A DNA stretch of 64,000 nucleotides from Branchiostoma floridae (GCF_000003815.2 NC_049979.1:5159873-5223872), one strand, 5' to 3'. Numbered from the stretch's first letter, positions 11,101-38,900 are shown. The notes: generated by a model not told the origin, from the letters alone. Numbers and translations: made by a program.

Positions 11101-14100
11101 TATGGGCAATTTTTACAAATAGACCGTCCGTTCATGTATCTGATGTTTTAGGTTCTTGAAATGCATGTAAGCTGTCCCAATTTTCGTATTCCGCGGGCCA
11201 AAAATGGAAATCTCCGTCTTTGCGTTTTTCTCCAACATGGCGTCGCAGCTGTTGATAAACAAGGTCACTAGGGGTCAGTGGACGACTCCACTTTTACCAA
11301 GGTAAAATATCGCAACAAGATTTCTGATGTGTAGCATAAAATACAGTGATTACGGTATAAAAACGATAAAAATCTATTAAATGAAAGTTAGTTATGTGAA
11401 AACTAGACTAATGTTGATTTTTGTCAAAGAAATAAGCCTACGTAGAGAAAGTTTTATTTCGACGTCACCATCTCGGCATAATGGCACATGCATCTACAAA
11501 GGAAAGTTGTGGCGGTTTGATGCTCAGAAATGATTATGAACTTGCTGTTTTTACCGACGAATTCCTGTCGTTTGGGAGAATTTGCGGCGTCAAAACTCAT
11601 ATCACAAGGGAAACGAAGTTATAGTTGTTATTTTTACGTCCAGCATTTATTATGTGAACGAATCACTCTTCCGCCTCGCTGCTGAAAGGGCATGGAACCA
11701 CAAGACCGGCGGGAAATTCCTTGTGCAAGGTGTTGGTTTACGATGTAAACAGAGACTATAAACTACTACTAAATTAAAACTAAAAGTTATCTATGTAAAA
11801 ATTGTATTTCAAAACGTCAGTGTGGTGTTTTATTTTCCCCCAAGAACAACATTTACTTCGTAGCGTCATAGCGAGATCGACCGAAATCACCGAAAGAGTA
11901 CCGCGTACACGTACACGCTCATGGAAATCCGTGCCGTTTCGCCCGAAAAATAGGGAATTTTGAGCAAAAATGCCGCGGAAATATGGGCAGAAAACCCCCA
12001 AAATCCAATTCTTTGAGGGTCCTGGCTAAGCAAAGCCCCAATTTTCAGAAAAAAAATAAACGTACCGTCCAAAATAAGAACGTACCGGGTGGATTGTGAG
12101 GCTGAAAAAAATAAACGTCCCGGTACGTTTATTAGGGACATGAGAGTACTTGAACCAAATGATACAAAGCAGTAAGTTAATGCTTATCACTCCGATGTAC
12201 CGGCAGGAACAGTCTCTGTGAGGCACACGGCCTGAAGAGCTTCTTCCACTCCTGACTGTTCTCCCCAGGTGGGTACATGATGGGGTAGATGGTGTAGGTC
12301 AGCTTCTCATGGATACTGGCTGGCCAGGAGTCAATCTGGGAACAACAAACATTTTTGCGCAGTTGATAAGGGAAGCTATGAATGTTCGGAAACACATACT
12401 ACAAATATATGCTCCAAAATACATTATGTCAATATTATCAGCTGCACCTGAAACCCGAACTTAAAAGCATAAACCATAATCCAGTATGGGAGGTGTATAA
12501 AACTGACCAAAACCTGTCATTAGTAAGTATTTCAAAGCATCGCTCAAATATGTTATTTATCAAACTGTTACAAATTACACTTACTTTCATGCTAGAATAT
12601 TGCATGACAATTCTTTTCTATTAGAGAGGCTTTCATCATAAAAGACAGTAATCAAAATAATATACCATTTGGCTTGCCCCTGGGGCGTCGCCAAAAAGGT
12701 CACCATTGGTGGTGTGCATAAAATCATCGTTCTTCTATTGTTGACAAGATGATTGATATCTAAACACTTACTTGTTGTCTAAATCCGAAATGAAGGTCAG
12801 TCTCAGCAAAGATGTGGCAGTGCAACTTTGTGGATGTAAATATCAATGCAGACTTCAACATCACCAGCGTTTCGTTGGTCCTGTCCCCACATGCAACAAC
12901 TGCCAGGTGCATGCTTGCCTTGGGGCTATAGGGAGTAAGAAGTGATAACAATGTTACTGGCAATACAGACTGTGTGAATGTCTTTTTGTCACTGGTACAT
13001 AATCAAGCAAATCTGAGCACTCCATAATCTTTGTATCATTCTCTTCTGAAGGTGCACTTATGACACATTGGCTTTTTTGTCCTGTGAATTCGTACACCGG
13101 TAACTATAGCTCTGACAACAGTCAACGGTGGACAGTTACGTGTATTACTGACTTAGAAGGAGAGGTGGTGTCTTTCCCCATCCATCTGGTAACCCTACAA
13201 AGTTAGTCTCCAAGCAGACCCTACGGTGCCTTAGAGATAGGATCAAAGCTGGCCAAGGAGTATACACTCAGGCTTTTCATTTGACGTCATCTTCACCATA
13301 TTGGATTACAGCCTACGTCAGGTGAAGATGCTACTGCATAATTCAATTACACACCAATCTGGTCGTCAGAGGATTCAAATTATAATTAGTATGACGACAA
13401 TGAAAACCCTGTATAACCAGCCAAAGGGAATCAAATGGGCAGCCCTGGTGCTGGCTATACTCCTTGGCCAGCTTTAATACCATCTCTAAGGCACCATAGG
13501 GTCTGCTTGGAGACTACTACAAAGTGCCATATCAATTGTATGCAGACATGGCTTCAACAACCTACAGATCATTGGGGGCACTACATACATTACCCTTGTT
13601 ATAGTATTTACAGGAGTGTCCTTGGTGTGAAGTAATGATAGGGTATTAGACCTTTGTTAACCACAAAAAGTATGAGGCCTTTGTGACAACTTCAATGGGT
13701 TGGGTTTTGTGCGCAGGAGAAATTTGCATGGGAAAAAAGTTGATTACATGTCAAAAAACATGCACTACAAATACAATGACCTTAATCAGAAAAATGTGGC
13801 CCCATGTATGATTTCATATCTGTTTCCTGAAATTTTTGTTTGAATCTGTGATTTTCTAATGTTCAGGTTTCAAGTTGAACTTTTCCCAAGTCACCTATTT
13901 CTAAGGGACCTGAAATCTGACGTTTTTCAAAGGAAAATTCAGGTTACAGCTGGAAAGTAATATCACAGGGTCACATTTTTCTGCCTCAGAATTTTGTACT
14001 GCACATTTTCTGACATATTTTAGGAAACAATTCTTTTCATCGTGCGCACTGCGCAGATTCTTTTGGTGCAGAAAACCTGTTCTGACTTTAACCAAGAACT

Positions 14101-17100
14101 GTAAACATTAGAGAACACTTGGAAACCCTTGCATTATGGGTTTCAGTTTCATGACAAGGCTGGTGCTTTACACTGATTTTAAATGAAGGAACAGAAACAT
14201 GTAAACAACTGATGAAGTCATTCAACACGGATATTCATATTTGGTATGCAAACATATCAATACTTGCACATATTTTAGAAGCTGAAACATCCCAACAAAA
14301 TAATAAACAATTCAAATTGTTCAGAATCTTGTATTAGACAGTACATAAAGGACACAGATATAGAGGCTCAAATGCTTTACTCAATGATAATATTTATCAT
14401 ATTGAAAAAAGACTTATTTTCTGGGACATCTAGTTTAGTAAGCTTGGAAAAATAATTTAAGAATATGAAAGGTGATTTTGGCTGTTTTCTATCAGAGCTA
14501 ATTTCTCTGGGTGGGTTTGAGACTGTTTCATAATTATCCTTTAGTTTAAGTCTGACAACAAAGAACAGACAACCTGCAGGCAGCAACTGGGCAGGCACAG
14601 TTGTGGATGAAATATTTTGCAATACAGTTAAACCTGTATTAGCGGCCACCTTTGCATAGCAGCCACCTAGCCATAGTGACCGGCCACACGATTTCCGGTC
14701 CCGTTGATACAGAAACACTGCCTATTGCAACCATCGCCTTATGTCACGCTGCACCGAGTTTGAAATTGTAGTTTGCGAGGATTAAGAGTTCCTGACAGGG
14801 TTATTTTGGTGGTAGCAGAAGGTATGCATGCCTTGAGCAAGTCTTTGACGGTGAATTTACCGATCGAGACAATGTTACTTGGTGAGAAAGATTGGTGGGA
14901 ACTGAAATCATGTGTAGCTTGCTCATGGTCAATTGATCAACATTTTCTCTATAGTGGCCACATTTCTCCAGTCCCTTGAGTGGCCGCTATAGACAGGTTT
15001 GACTGTACATCACCCAGTTCATTATAAGCACCCCTACTGTAGTAGTGCACAAATATGGTCCCAAAGATGTATTAAATTCTACCTTTGCAGCATATCACCC
15101 AAATTAAGAGACTTATCAAAGCAGAACTTAAGTCCGCTTAAGTCCAGTGATGACCATATACATACATGCTCATACCCAAATGACTGCTGCTTATGTACTT
15201 TCTAGTACTAGCACTGTGTGACAGATGGTTTAAGGATTTAAATCAAGTACATGTTGCACAAGGCTTGTATTTCTATACCTGCTGTCAATTACCTACATTT
15301 CAAAACTTCCTCTTATAAAATTCATCATAAACCTTTGGCAACTAGTTTTGAGCTAACTATTGTGTTGTACGGTAATGCTAAAACAGAAATATCTGCCATA
15401 CTTTGTATGTTAGCATAACGACATTTCTGTTTAATAAAAAAAAATTGCTGAACAATATTGTCTGTGTAAAAGCTTCTTGGAATGGCTGACCAAGGATGCA
15501 GGTTATAGAAGTGAGATAATCTGGAAGGTTTGTACTGACCTACAGACATACAGTCCACAGAGAGGTTGGTGAAGTGGGCATGCATCGGGTGGGAACCAGT
15601 AACTCATAGGCACAGGGCAGGTTAGAGCAGGCGGCCTGCAAAACAGCACCTTCATTCCTTTGCAACCAAGCCAACGCCATTCCTAGCTACATGTACTATT
15701 TCCCAAAACCTTATCTGTTAGATTATGGGATTAACTGACATAGATACTTTGACCATTTATGATATAAATAATTCAAAGCTGGTAGCAGTAAGATTGAGCA
15801 AAGTGAGGAAAAGCTGACTTGATACATGTTACTTTGTTAAACAATAGTTACTAATTTAGCATTTACAAGGACAATCCAGACAAATTTCTGTTACCACTAA
15901 ATATTATACTAGTGTTAGATATGCAAAGCATTAGCAACATTAGTACCAGCCAGAAAGTGAGAACACTTTTATCGTCATAACCTATAATTATATAAAAGCT
16001 ACCATAAGTCATGAAACGTAAATTCTATCTACATGTCCTGAAGTCCCCAAGCGCTAATGTGAGATCGGCAGGCTGACTGCCTTGCGTCCCTGAACGAAAC
16101 TCACTAGCTACCCGATCCTGTCTGGCATCCAGGGTAAGCCATGGGTAGACTCCGCCCAGCAGAACGTGATGCACGATTCAATGCTCTGAGACTTGATCAT
16201 GATAATTGTGTACCTTTCAAAGGGCTACACAGCCTTCACAGTGCAGAAGATTTCAACAATACAACGTGCTGGACACCTCAAAGGGCAGATAACAACAGTC
16301 TACCAGGCTTGGATTAGGAAGGTGCTATCCCTTAACAACCTACACCAGGCTTTAACAGTAACCAGGCCTTAACACGCAACCACAGGGACATAACAGAGGG
16401 TACTACCGGTACCACTTTGTATCATTCTCTTCTGAGGGTGCACTTTACGATAAGCCATGAAAACCAAGGTTAAGTGGAAAACCGCAGGTTAGGAAATTGA
16501 CTTTTGATGTGCAGATTACAAACTGTGAAAATGGAGAACATTTCTAGGACTAACTACAGCATCATAAGGGTTTTATGACCATTTGTGACTTGTTTTGATG
16601 GACAAGTATAGTCTAAAATCCATTTGAAAATTTTTACTAAAGGGATTAAGATAAAGTTATCATTACGGAACAAACTGCCTTCTTTTACAACTATTCATGG
16701 ATTGGTGGAGTGCATTTTAGGACAAGGTCATCCAACGACTAATAACATAATAACCTGCTCTCTAGTATCAAGTTAATCTAGCGGCTTAAGTGAATGCGTC
16801 TCGTAAAAGTCACACCTAAGCCCTATCACGTAGGCCAGAGAAAAGGGTATTATGCTAAATGACGTCCCAGCCAATTTGACTACTTGTGTGGAAATTACTT
16901 GTATGCTAGGTCCATGTAATGTAGCTATAATACCTAGCCTGTTTTCGCTATAAACAAACTTAGCAAGTTCATTAATTTTTACGTCCGATGCCAGAGTTTC
17001 TATGCAACTTTGCAGGTAGTTTGAGGTCTGAATTCACATGCAAGTTTGTGACAATTGTTTTGAAATGATGAAGGTCTATGACGTTATGCTGCATTCACAC

Positions 17101-17467
17101 TCACATGCTCCATATGTTTGCTTTAAGTTTAACTCAATTTTTTGGCATCCATGGTAACATCTTAAGCTTGAACAGTTCCATAAGCAAGGATCAGGATAAA
17201 AGGCATAGCCTACCTGGCACTCGGGCGTCCTCCCTCAAACATGCCTTGTGCTTGAGTGTTGAGCGAGGGGTCTCGGCCTCCTTTGGAACTGTCTTGCTGC
17301 TTCTTGTGGTCATTGGCATCAAGTTGTAACCCTAATTTGTTCCTTTTGACTGAATCTGAATCTTGAGCAATGGCAGCCACTGATGTGTTCAAGAGTGAAT
17401 ATCCGAACACAAATAGTACGAAAACACCAAGACCAGCCAAAAGGCCTACCCTATACAAGAATCGCAT
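8173..17467 (-). CDS. GXYLT1: Glucoside xylosyltransferase (GXYLT1/2-like), GT8 family
   Basis: Six exons: 17467-17214, 12925-12772, 12335-12201, 9881-9539, 9025-8853 and 8331-8173. All have GT-AG borders and compatible phases, and together give 405 residues. Family members transfer xylose from UDP-xylose to O-glucose on Notch EGF repeats in the secretory pathway. The protein is a type II membrane protein: six N-terminal residues, then a hydrophobic anchor (about 7-27), then a polar stem. The catalytic region begins [10 protein letters not shown]. It has the metal-binding DTD (194-196) in [49 protein letters not shown] and NEKQPAF, the last two being GXYLT hallmarks. Sequons include NST at 214 and NLT further on. 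Exon 1 joins exon 2 across a 4.3-kb intron with no need for an extra exon. GXYLT1 versus GXYLT2 cannot be decided; the lineage may have a single ancestral gene. Confidence 0.92.
10282..10328. mobile_element. CTCCAAGCAGA-family remnant, almost pure palindrome
   Basis: ACTCTCGAAGCAGAGGTTAG is followed directly by its inverse ending CTCTGCTTGGAGAGT. The loop has been lost, leaving a 47-bp palindrome. It sits just left of the 1.8-kb inverted-repeat element. Confidence 0.6.
10333..12149. mobile_element. 1.8-kb element with terminal inverted repeats, in GXYLT intron 3
   Basis: The left end reads CTCATGTCCCTAATAAAC followed by ATACC. The right end is the inverse, GGTACG then GTTTATTAGGGACATGAG, giving arms of about 26 bp. 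Inside, CCCCCCGGA/ATAAAC blocks repeat near the left end (10360-10445) and related ones near the right (12050-12130). No transposase was recognised. The region around 10650-10880 looks like an older nested copy of the element at 14623-15007. The right end is about 50 bp from exon 3. Target duplication not certain. Confidence 0.6.
13207..13513. mobile_element. CTCCAAGCAGA-ended MITE, copy 3
   Basis: The left end TCTCCAAGCAGACCCTACGG and the right end in inverse (AGGGTCTGCTTGGAGA) bound about 307 bp. Subterminal inverse blocks TTAGAGATAGGATCAAAGCTGG / CCAGCTTTAATACCATCTCTAA (given here as short cores) extend the arms. It lies in GXYLT intron 1. Confidence 0.75.
14623..15007. mobile_element. DNA transposon-derived MITE, TACAGT-AAACCTGT ends
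   Basis: The left end TACAGTTAAACCTGTATTAG leads into CGGCCACC. The right end is the inverse of TACAGTCAAACCTGTCTATA leading into GCGGCCAC. It is about 385 bp, lies in GXYLT intron 1 and has no transposase. The TACAGT...GCGGCCAC terminus resembles a family widespread in invertebrate genomes (recalled, not checked). Confidence 0.7.
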
Positions 17468-17908
17468 TGTTGCTAAAACATCTGCTCATCGAAATACTGT
17501 CAACATAGCATAATTTACATCCTCCAGTCCAACATGAGATTCAAAGGAGATGAGAATAAAAAGCCTTGATGAATATGCAGAGTAATGCAATTTGTCCTGA
17601 GAAGGTGTGCATTTCCTTGGAGCTGACAACAGGGCCCAGCGCCACGATACATCAAGTCTTAGCCATGCTTTCCCTCTTCGAGTTTACAGCCACCTGGTTT
17701 CACAAAATTACTTCACAGCCTCCCTTTCCTTTCCTAATCCTGCTGTGATGTGGCCCAACTCCAAATCTGACCCTTGAACCCGCGCATGCGCGGCAGCTCT
17801 ACATGACGTATGAGATATCCCACTGTCCTCTGCGCCTCCCGCCGCCGGTGATTGGCAGGTCCGTGGCACGTGCTCGCGCGTCACATCTCGCCCTTGTTCT
17901 AGGGAAAG
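17468..17908. promoter_or_regulatory. Putative bidirectional promoter, GXYLT / Na,K-ATPase
   Basis: These 441 bp separate the two divergent start codons. The proximal 150 bp are CpG-rich and contain a perfect NRF1-type palindrome GCGCATGCGC (782-791 past 17000), an inverted CCAAT box (ATTGG, 17851-17855) and an E-box CACGTG (17867-17872). There is no clear TATA box near either start. Transcription start sites are not visible, so the shared use of these sites is inferred from the head-to-head layout and spacing. Confidence 0.6.
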
Positions 17909-33021
<15,113 letters not shown>

Positions 33022-33900
33022 TCCAGTCTTCTGGTTCTGCTACTGTTTTAGTTACTAGTGCCATTAGAACAAGGAAATGGTGGTAGACAACTTAGAAGCC
33101 TTGTCAGTAGTAACAAACTGGGTGAATGGTTTGCACATAAACATTCTACTAGCTCACCAGTAGGTATTAAGAAGTAACAAGCGCTGATTCTGAAATGTCA
33201 TGCATGTATTAGGCATTTGTCAATACAAGGCGTTGCCTATGTTAATTGGTTATATCTTTTTTACCATCCGCATTTCTTGTATTTATTGATAGATGTCTGG
33301 TGTTGACATGCATGTAACAATTCAAGGAAGTTAATCTGAGAAATATAGTAGCTGACAATGTTGTAAGAGAAGAATTGCCATCAATATTCGGATGTTAATA
33401 ATTCTTCAAACCATTCAAAATAGTTTATATATAGATTTGTAGTTGTTAGGGACTTGTACTACTACTAGTTTTTTCTTTTACTTAGTTTACTGTAAATTGT
33501 GTATGTTTTGTGATAGTGTGAGCTGGCAGCTGCCCAAACCAGCACACGCACCCACCATCCAAACCAGTTGTGGATATGTACAATATATTTCATTTTCATA
33601 TTTTGTCTTGCTCATTAGATATACTGTAACATTTTTTTGAAGGCTATTTTACAAAGTCTTAGTGCATTGGAGTAGAAGGTACCTCATCCAACAGTTTCAG
33701 CTTTGCTTTCATGTCAGAAAGTGGTAGAACCTGGCCTTTCTTAAATGGTCATGAAACTCGATGTAAAAGCAGCCAGACCAGTAGAATGTTACGATGTCCT
33801 CCAGAGATACAGTGAAGTGCCGTGCAATGGTTCCCTATCCTGAAGAAAGTTCTTATTCCCTCACGAGTTAAAACAAACAGCTCCCAACTGAGCACTGTCA

Positions 33901-34000
33901 NNNNNNNNNNNNNNNNNNNNNNNNNNNNNNNNNNNNNNNNNNNNNNNNNNNNNNNNNNNNNNNNNNNNNNNNNNNNNNNNNNNNNNNNNNNNNNNNNNNN
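33901..34000. other. Assembly gap (100 N)
   Basis: A run of exactly 100 N, so the true distance is probably unknown. It lies in the presumed 3' UTR and does not interrupt any coding exon. Confidence 1.
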
Positions 34001-34919
34001 AGATATCAGATATCTCTATGTCACTGACCCTTCCACAACTCTGTGTGTAAGTGCAGAATATGGCATGTGTAACTAACTCCTCAATATCCAAGTATATATC
34101 CGTAGGAAAGAAGAAATATATCTAAGAAAATCTTATTACCCATCATTCTTGGTTTTTATCTCACCCCAAAGAAAAGCCCTCACCAGCATGAAAGTGATGA
34201 AATAATTCGTTGGATGATTTCAGGACTCGCTTCACTGTACCAATGTCAGCTGTCTCCATATCATTTTTTTTGGTCTTCTCTTATAGTAATAAAACAAGGA
34301 CCACAAAATTAAAGACACTCAAGATATTATGAACTTCGTTTTATAGTAGTGAACTAGTTTGAATCCTGTGTGTGATATTTTAGTGCATAGTTAATGTGCA
34401 TGTCTGACAAAAGATGTACTTTATTGATGTGTGGCAAAGGTCAGGTAATGTAAACGCAGTATGAGAAGGTGGAGGGTGATATACATGATTGTTTTCATCA
34501 TCATCAACTAACATGCTATAAATAAGCATCATTCTTTCCACAGTGTGAGTGAATACCAAAGCTGTTAAAACCCCATTACCTTACCAGTTGTGTGTATGTT
34601 AGATTTTCTGAGCTGAAGACATCTGTTTATTCAGAAATGCATTTTATGTTTTTAGTGTGTAAGTTAATTATTCACTGCGTCTATTTTTAACACTTGTGCT
34701 GTACCATCACGAGTTGTGTTTTTTTAATTCCAATGTTGATCTTCCCTCTGGCCATTCTGCAATCCATTGCAGTGTTTATTCTTGCATGTATGTGCTCAGA
34801 GTATTGGATCACAACAATGTTATCAGTTTCTGAAAAGTCATGTCTTGTTGGAGACCTGGGTTTGTCTACCATGTTAGTGTTAAGAGTGAATGCCATCGCA
34901 CATTCTAACACAGACCATC

Positions 34920-34925
34920 AATAAA
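34920..34925 (+). terminator. Poly(A) signal AATAAA, Na,K-ATPase long form
   Basis: A canonical hexamer at the end of a long non-coding AT-rich stretch, followed by a T/GT-rich segment (TGTGTGTCGTTTC at about 34949). It is the best candidate for the end of the ATPase transcript. Confidence 0.5.
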
Positions 34926-35160
34926 GAATGTCTTTTTAGGTCTGAATATTGTGTGTCGTTTCTTTCCTGTTTCAATGCTGTCTGTAAGTGTTATAGCCCA
35001 GTAATGTGCTGCATGTTTAAAAGAATTTTGACTATCCATATCATTTAGCATGCCATTATATATCTACATCTACATATCTATACCCCCAAATGGCCTTGCA
35101 TGGGGCATCGTGGTGGGGGGGGGGGAGTTTAGGCTCCCGGGTTAGGGCGGGCAGGCCGCC

Positions 35161-35212
35161 TGCCTGGCACGGAAGCACTCAACGTTGGGAGCACTTACAA
35201 CCGTGCCAGGCA
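35161..35212. repeat. Perfect 12-bp-arm hairpin
   Basis: TGCCTGGCACGG (35161-35172) and its exact inverse (35201-35212) flank a 28-base loop. It is not part of a repeat seen elsewhere in the window. Function unknown. Confidence 0.6.
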
Positions 35213-35593
35213 GAGATGGTTCGTGGAATATATTGCCTACTTCAGTCAATATTGACCATGGTAAAATCCTAATTGATATCGGCCCTACAGTATTGGCTGT
35301 GGCTAAACAGTCCTATAGGAGGATGACAGTCTGACACATAGGGCACATCTGTAAGTTGACGCAGGTCTGTTGCAGAGTTCTTTCCGCAGGTAATGAATGT
35401 AATAGCATGCCATTACATGCGTCAGATAATGCAAGGGGCTTTCATCAACTGCACAAAACCTTTGTTAATGTGCACAATATAATATGATAGGTGTAGTTTC
35501 ATAATCCCAAAGCACCATATCAGGGATACCTATATGTGAAAGTAAGTGGGTGTGCCAAGTGTGTTGTCACAGAACTGTAAAAAAAGTTATAAT

Positions 35594-35794
35594 ACTCTCC
35601 AAGCAGAGGTTGGTTGAGAAATTTGTGACTTTTTCCTTAGTTATATGCAGTATTTTTCAACCAGGCTCCCCACCAACTTATTGAATGTTTTTTTATCCAC
35701 CAACTTAGTGAGGAGGCCGGTCGAAAAATACGGCATATAACTTTTTATAAGGAAAAGGTCACGATTTTCCCTACCAACCTCTGCTTGGAGAGTA
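35594..35794. mobile_element. CTCCAAGCAGA-ended MITE, copy 4
   Basis: The left end ACTCTCCAAGCAGAGGTTGG and its inverse, CCAACCTCTGCTTGGAGAGT, bound about 200 bp. Longer subterminal arms include GTGACTTTTTCCTTA and its inverse. It inserted about 160 bp upstream of the CFAP44 start codon. Confidence 0.8.
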
Positions 35795-35920
35795 AGTTAT
35801 AAAACGAGAGGTTGATTTGTACCTTGCCTGGGTACGGGAGTGCACGGCATCTCGTGACTCGTGACTCTGGGTACGAGATCAGATGGGCGGATCACCCCTA
35901 CGTATGAATGGTCTCGTCCA

Positions 35921-35934
35921 GACGCCATAGTAAC
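35921..35934 (+). promoter_or_regulatory. X-box-like RFX site of CFAP44
   Basis: GACGCCATAGTAAC matches the imperfect inverted X-box GTNRCC-N(0-3)-RGYAAC: the right half is perfect and the left half differs at one base. It ends 22 bp before the ATG. RFX factors commonly drive ciliary genes from such proximal sites, so the site fits the product. Binding is inferred. Confidence 0.5.
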
Positions 35935-35955
35935 CACTCTGTTGAGAAACGCAAG

Positions 35956-38900
35956 ATGGCGGACAGCGAAGATACTGCAGCGGACACTGCAGAAGGTAAG
36001 GGCCGTTACACCTACCTACGTGCTTATAGAGTATGTCCGAGTGCTGACATTTGAAGTAGTAATCCCCGTTGTTCGAATAGGATGGATTATACATTCTCAA
36101 TGTGAAGGAATTCCACATGATACGTAAGAAGAAGCAGAAAAATTCAGTAGCAGACTACCCTGTCAGTCTAACGTTACACAGAAAAGTCTCGATACAAACA
36201 GAAATTACATATCGTATCCACTTTGTTAAACTTGTAGATTGGAGTTGTTTTCTGTAGTGTGTTTACAAAAGATCATGGTATCACTTGGGAATCACTTAGC
36301 AGAGAATATTTAACTGACAACTTGATGTTTGTCAACATTGATTTGTTGTTGATACTGCGACATAATTTTCCATCTCTCTCATTCTTCGTTTGAAAATCTG
36401 CAAATCGGTCTACGAATACTTTTGAAAACCCTGTTTTGAAGCGAGAGATCATGGTCGCTATGATTTTTCTGACGTATGCCTCAAGCGGCAGGCCTCAAGT
36501 AAAGTCTAATGCCAATATTAACAGCAGATCTTTTCTAATCAGACCTCTCATTTTCAAACCAAAGTGCTGGCAGTTGATTCACAGCAGGTGGAGTAAGGTA
36601 ACGTTCCGGCTTTTCTGAGGTGATGCATTGATTTCAGAAGGTGTAGCACTTTAATTGTAGGTAGGACGCAGACGTGCACAATGGTGAAGATTCTGATTTC
36701 GATTTGAAATGGACCCCCTCCCCTCTAATCAATTGACCTTTGGAGAATGTTTTAGTTGAACTGTCACCCTTTTTTATCCACCTATCAGTGGACCCAGAAT
36801 CAGGTCAGTCTGAGACTAGTGCCGCCTCAGGTAAGGCAGACGGTGTGCCAGTACGCAAGTCTAAAAACCTACAGGAAGCAACTCAGCATCTGAAGGAAGA
36901 GGCTCTACGTCGCTTTGTCCTGAAAGGAGGAGAGGAGGAGCCTACAGAAAAGGGCCCTGCTGGTCCTGGCGAAGATTCAACTATGCTGAAGAGTGGCAGT
37001 CCTAGGGATGGGAATGACCAGAGCAGCAATGCTCATGCTCCGTCTGCAGACAAAAGTGCTGATGGCTCACACACCGTAGACAACATCAAAGGTTCTGATG
37101 CTTCAGCTGACAAAGGTTTCGAAAGTATGCAAGAAAATGGCCACTCAGACGAGGGTGCTCTTCAGTCCCATACAGTCAATGAAGGTACAGAAGGTACCGT
37201 CGCCCATCAAGATACCCATGTAATCAACAAAGATACCAATGATACCTACGCTATCCAAGAAGATGATGCCCATACTACTCCACAAAGTGGTGTAGCAGTA
37301 CCTGCTCCAGTGGAGGTTCCTGCTGCAGATACTGGCACTTCTAGCAGTTCTGATAAGCAGGATGCAACACGTATGGCTGGCGTTTCACAGCCACCAGGAA
37401 AGTCAGGCCAGTCCAACGCCCCAGCAGATGGAAACACTGATGTTGTATCTAGGAAGGAAGAAGATCCTGGGGCTCCCAGCGCTCAGGAAAACCAGGACGG
37501 AAGTACGGCCCCGCAGCAGCAAACAGGTTCCCTCTCACATGACAACCACCCAGAGACGATTCCTGCTGGTAGGATTTACTGGATAGCCAATCTCTGCACA
37601 TACGGAGCTGAATACGCACTAATCACTGCACCCCAATCAGCAGCATCACAATCTGCATGCCTCCCACTTTTGCGCACTAATCATCCCAATCCTTGTGCAA
37701 TAAATTGATTTGTCGCATGGTTAATATTAGCATAAGTTGCATGAAATATGATCATATGGTCAACTTTGGGTACCTGGTGCAATATTTTTCTATGGTAGTT
37801 GTACTAGATTCCTGCCTAAAATTCCTTCACAACCTAGTCTAAGCATTCCCTTCTAAGCACCCCTGCACCCACATTCATTAACCTGTCACGATCCACTTAT
37901 CAATGAACTCTACCATCACCAGCTATCACAACTTATCACCGTTCTCAATGCTACTGTACATGTGCCACAAAACAAGCCTTATGTGCAAGTCATGTGCATT
38001 GCATTTTATCCACTTTCTTCCAGTGCATGTTAAACATAAGCATGACAAGCCATATTAATATTCAATATTGTCGCAAGTGCATGACTCAACTACCACAGTC
38101 AAACAAGTAACACTAACAGAGAACAAATATGCCCCCTTCTTCCCAGTTCCAGACAGTGTTCCTCAAATCCCCAAACTTTATTGAAGCCTGTGGAGTCCGC
38201 AATTCATTTCCCTTCTCCCTTACCTTATCTTCCCTTGTACATGCATTTTCAACGTTTATAGGATAAACACTGTGGTTGTTAGTCATCCTTATTAGTCACA
38301 TATAATGAATGTAAAATGTATTTCAGAGTCAAATCAACAGGAAACAGCAGCTGCTCCAACTGATGCCACAAATCCAGATTCTGCCCCCAATGAAGGAGAG
38401 GCTGCCACAGCAGATGGTGAGTTGATGTGTGCAGACTTGATGATAAATCTAAGAATCCTGTTGTTGAAATATCTGCATGGTATGTAATATCTTGTCTAAA
38501 GCTTTTATTCATACACAGGGCTCGAAATTCATTTTTGGGATTAGGTGCACTGGTGCACCCAGCTTAAAAAATTGGGTGCACCAAAAAATTTTTGGTTGCA
38601 CCACTTAAATTTAAGAAGAATGTAAAAATCCTGCGGCAAATGGTAAGTTTCAGATATAACTTATCATAATCACAAATTGCTAACATTGAATTCCTCATAA
38701 CTTTAAAAGTTAAGTACCATATACTGTACACTGTATAGTGTACTTTGTTCAGTGCAAGTCCATTTTACAACTTCTATTCAATGAACTACTGTAAATGCAT
38801 TTAATCATGGATTTTTGTGCTTCATATATCACCAACTTTGCACAATCAGTTCTCACCTTATAATGATATATTTGATGCTACAAACCAATCCTCTGCTTTC

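Larger units (their letters stand above)
33022..34945 (+). other. Putative Na,K-ATPase 3' UTR (exon 22b form)
   Basis: This AT-rich stretch without a convincing ORF follows the exon 22b stop. It contains the 100-base gap and ends near a canonical AATAAA at 34920-34925. ORFs that cross the run of N are artefacts. The UTR extent is inferred from the poly(A) signal only. Confidence 0.5.
34946..35955. other. Intergenic region and CFAP44 promoter
   Basis: Between the ATPase poly(A) signal and the CFAP44 ATG. It contains a 12-base G run (about 35116-35126), a hairpin (35161-35212), a CTCCAAGCAGA MITE (35594-35794) and an X-box-like site. No gene seen. Confidence 0.5.

Noticed and set aside
15325-15650. 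Possible extra GXYLT exon ([12 protein letters not shown] on the minus strand)
   Set aside because: Exon 1 (phase 2) joins exon 2 directly in frame, and this segment has no similarity to the family, so it is treated as a chance ORF.
33822-34091. ORFs spanning the N run
   Set aside because: They include the assembly gap and cannot be real evidence of coding.
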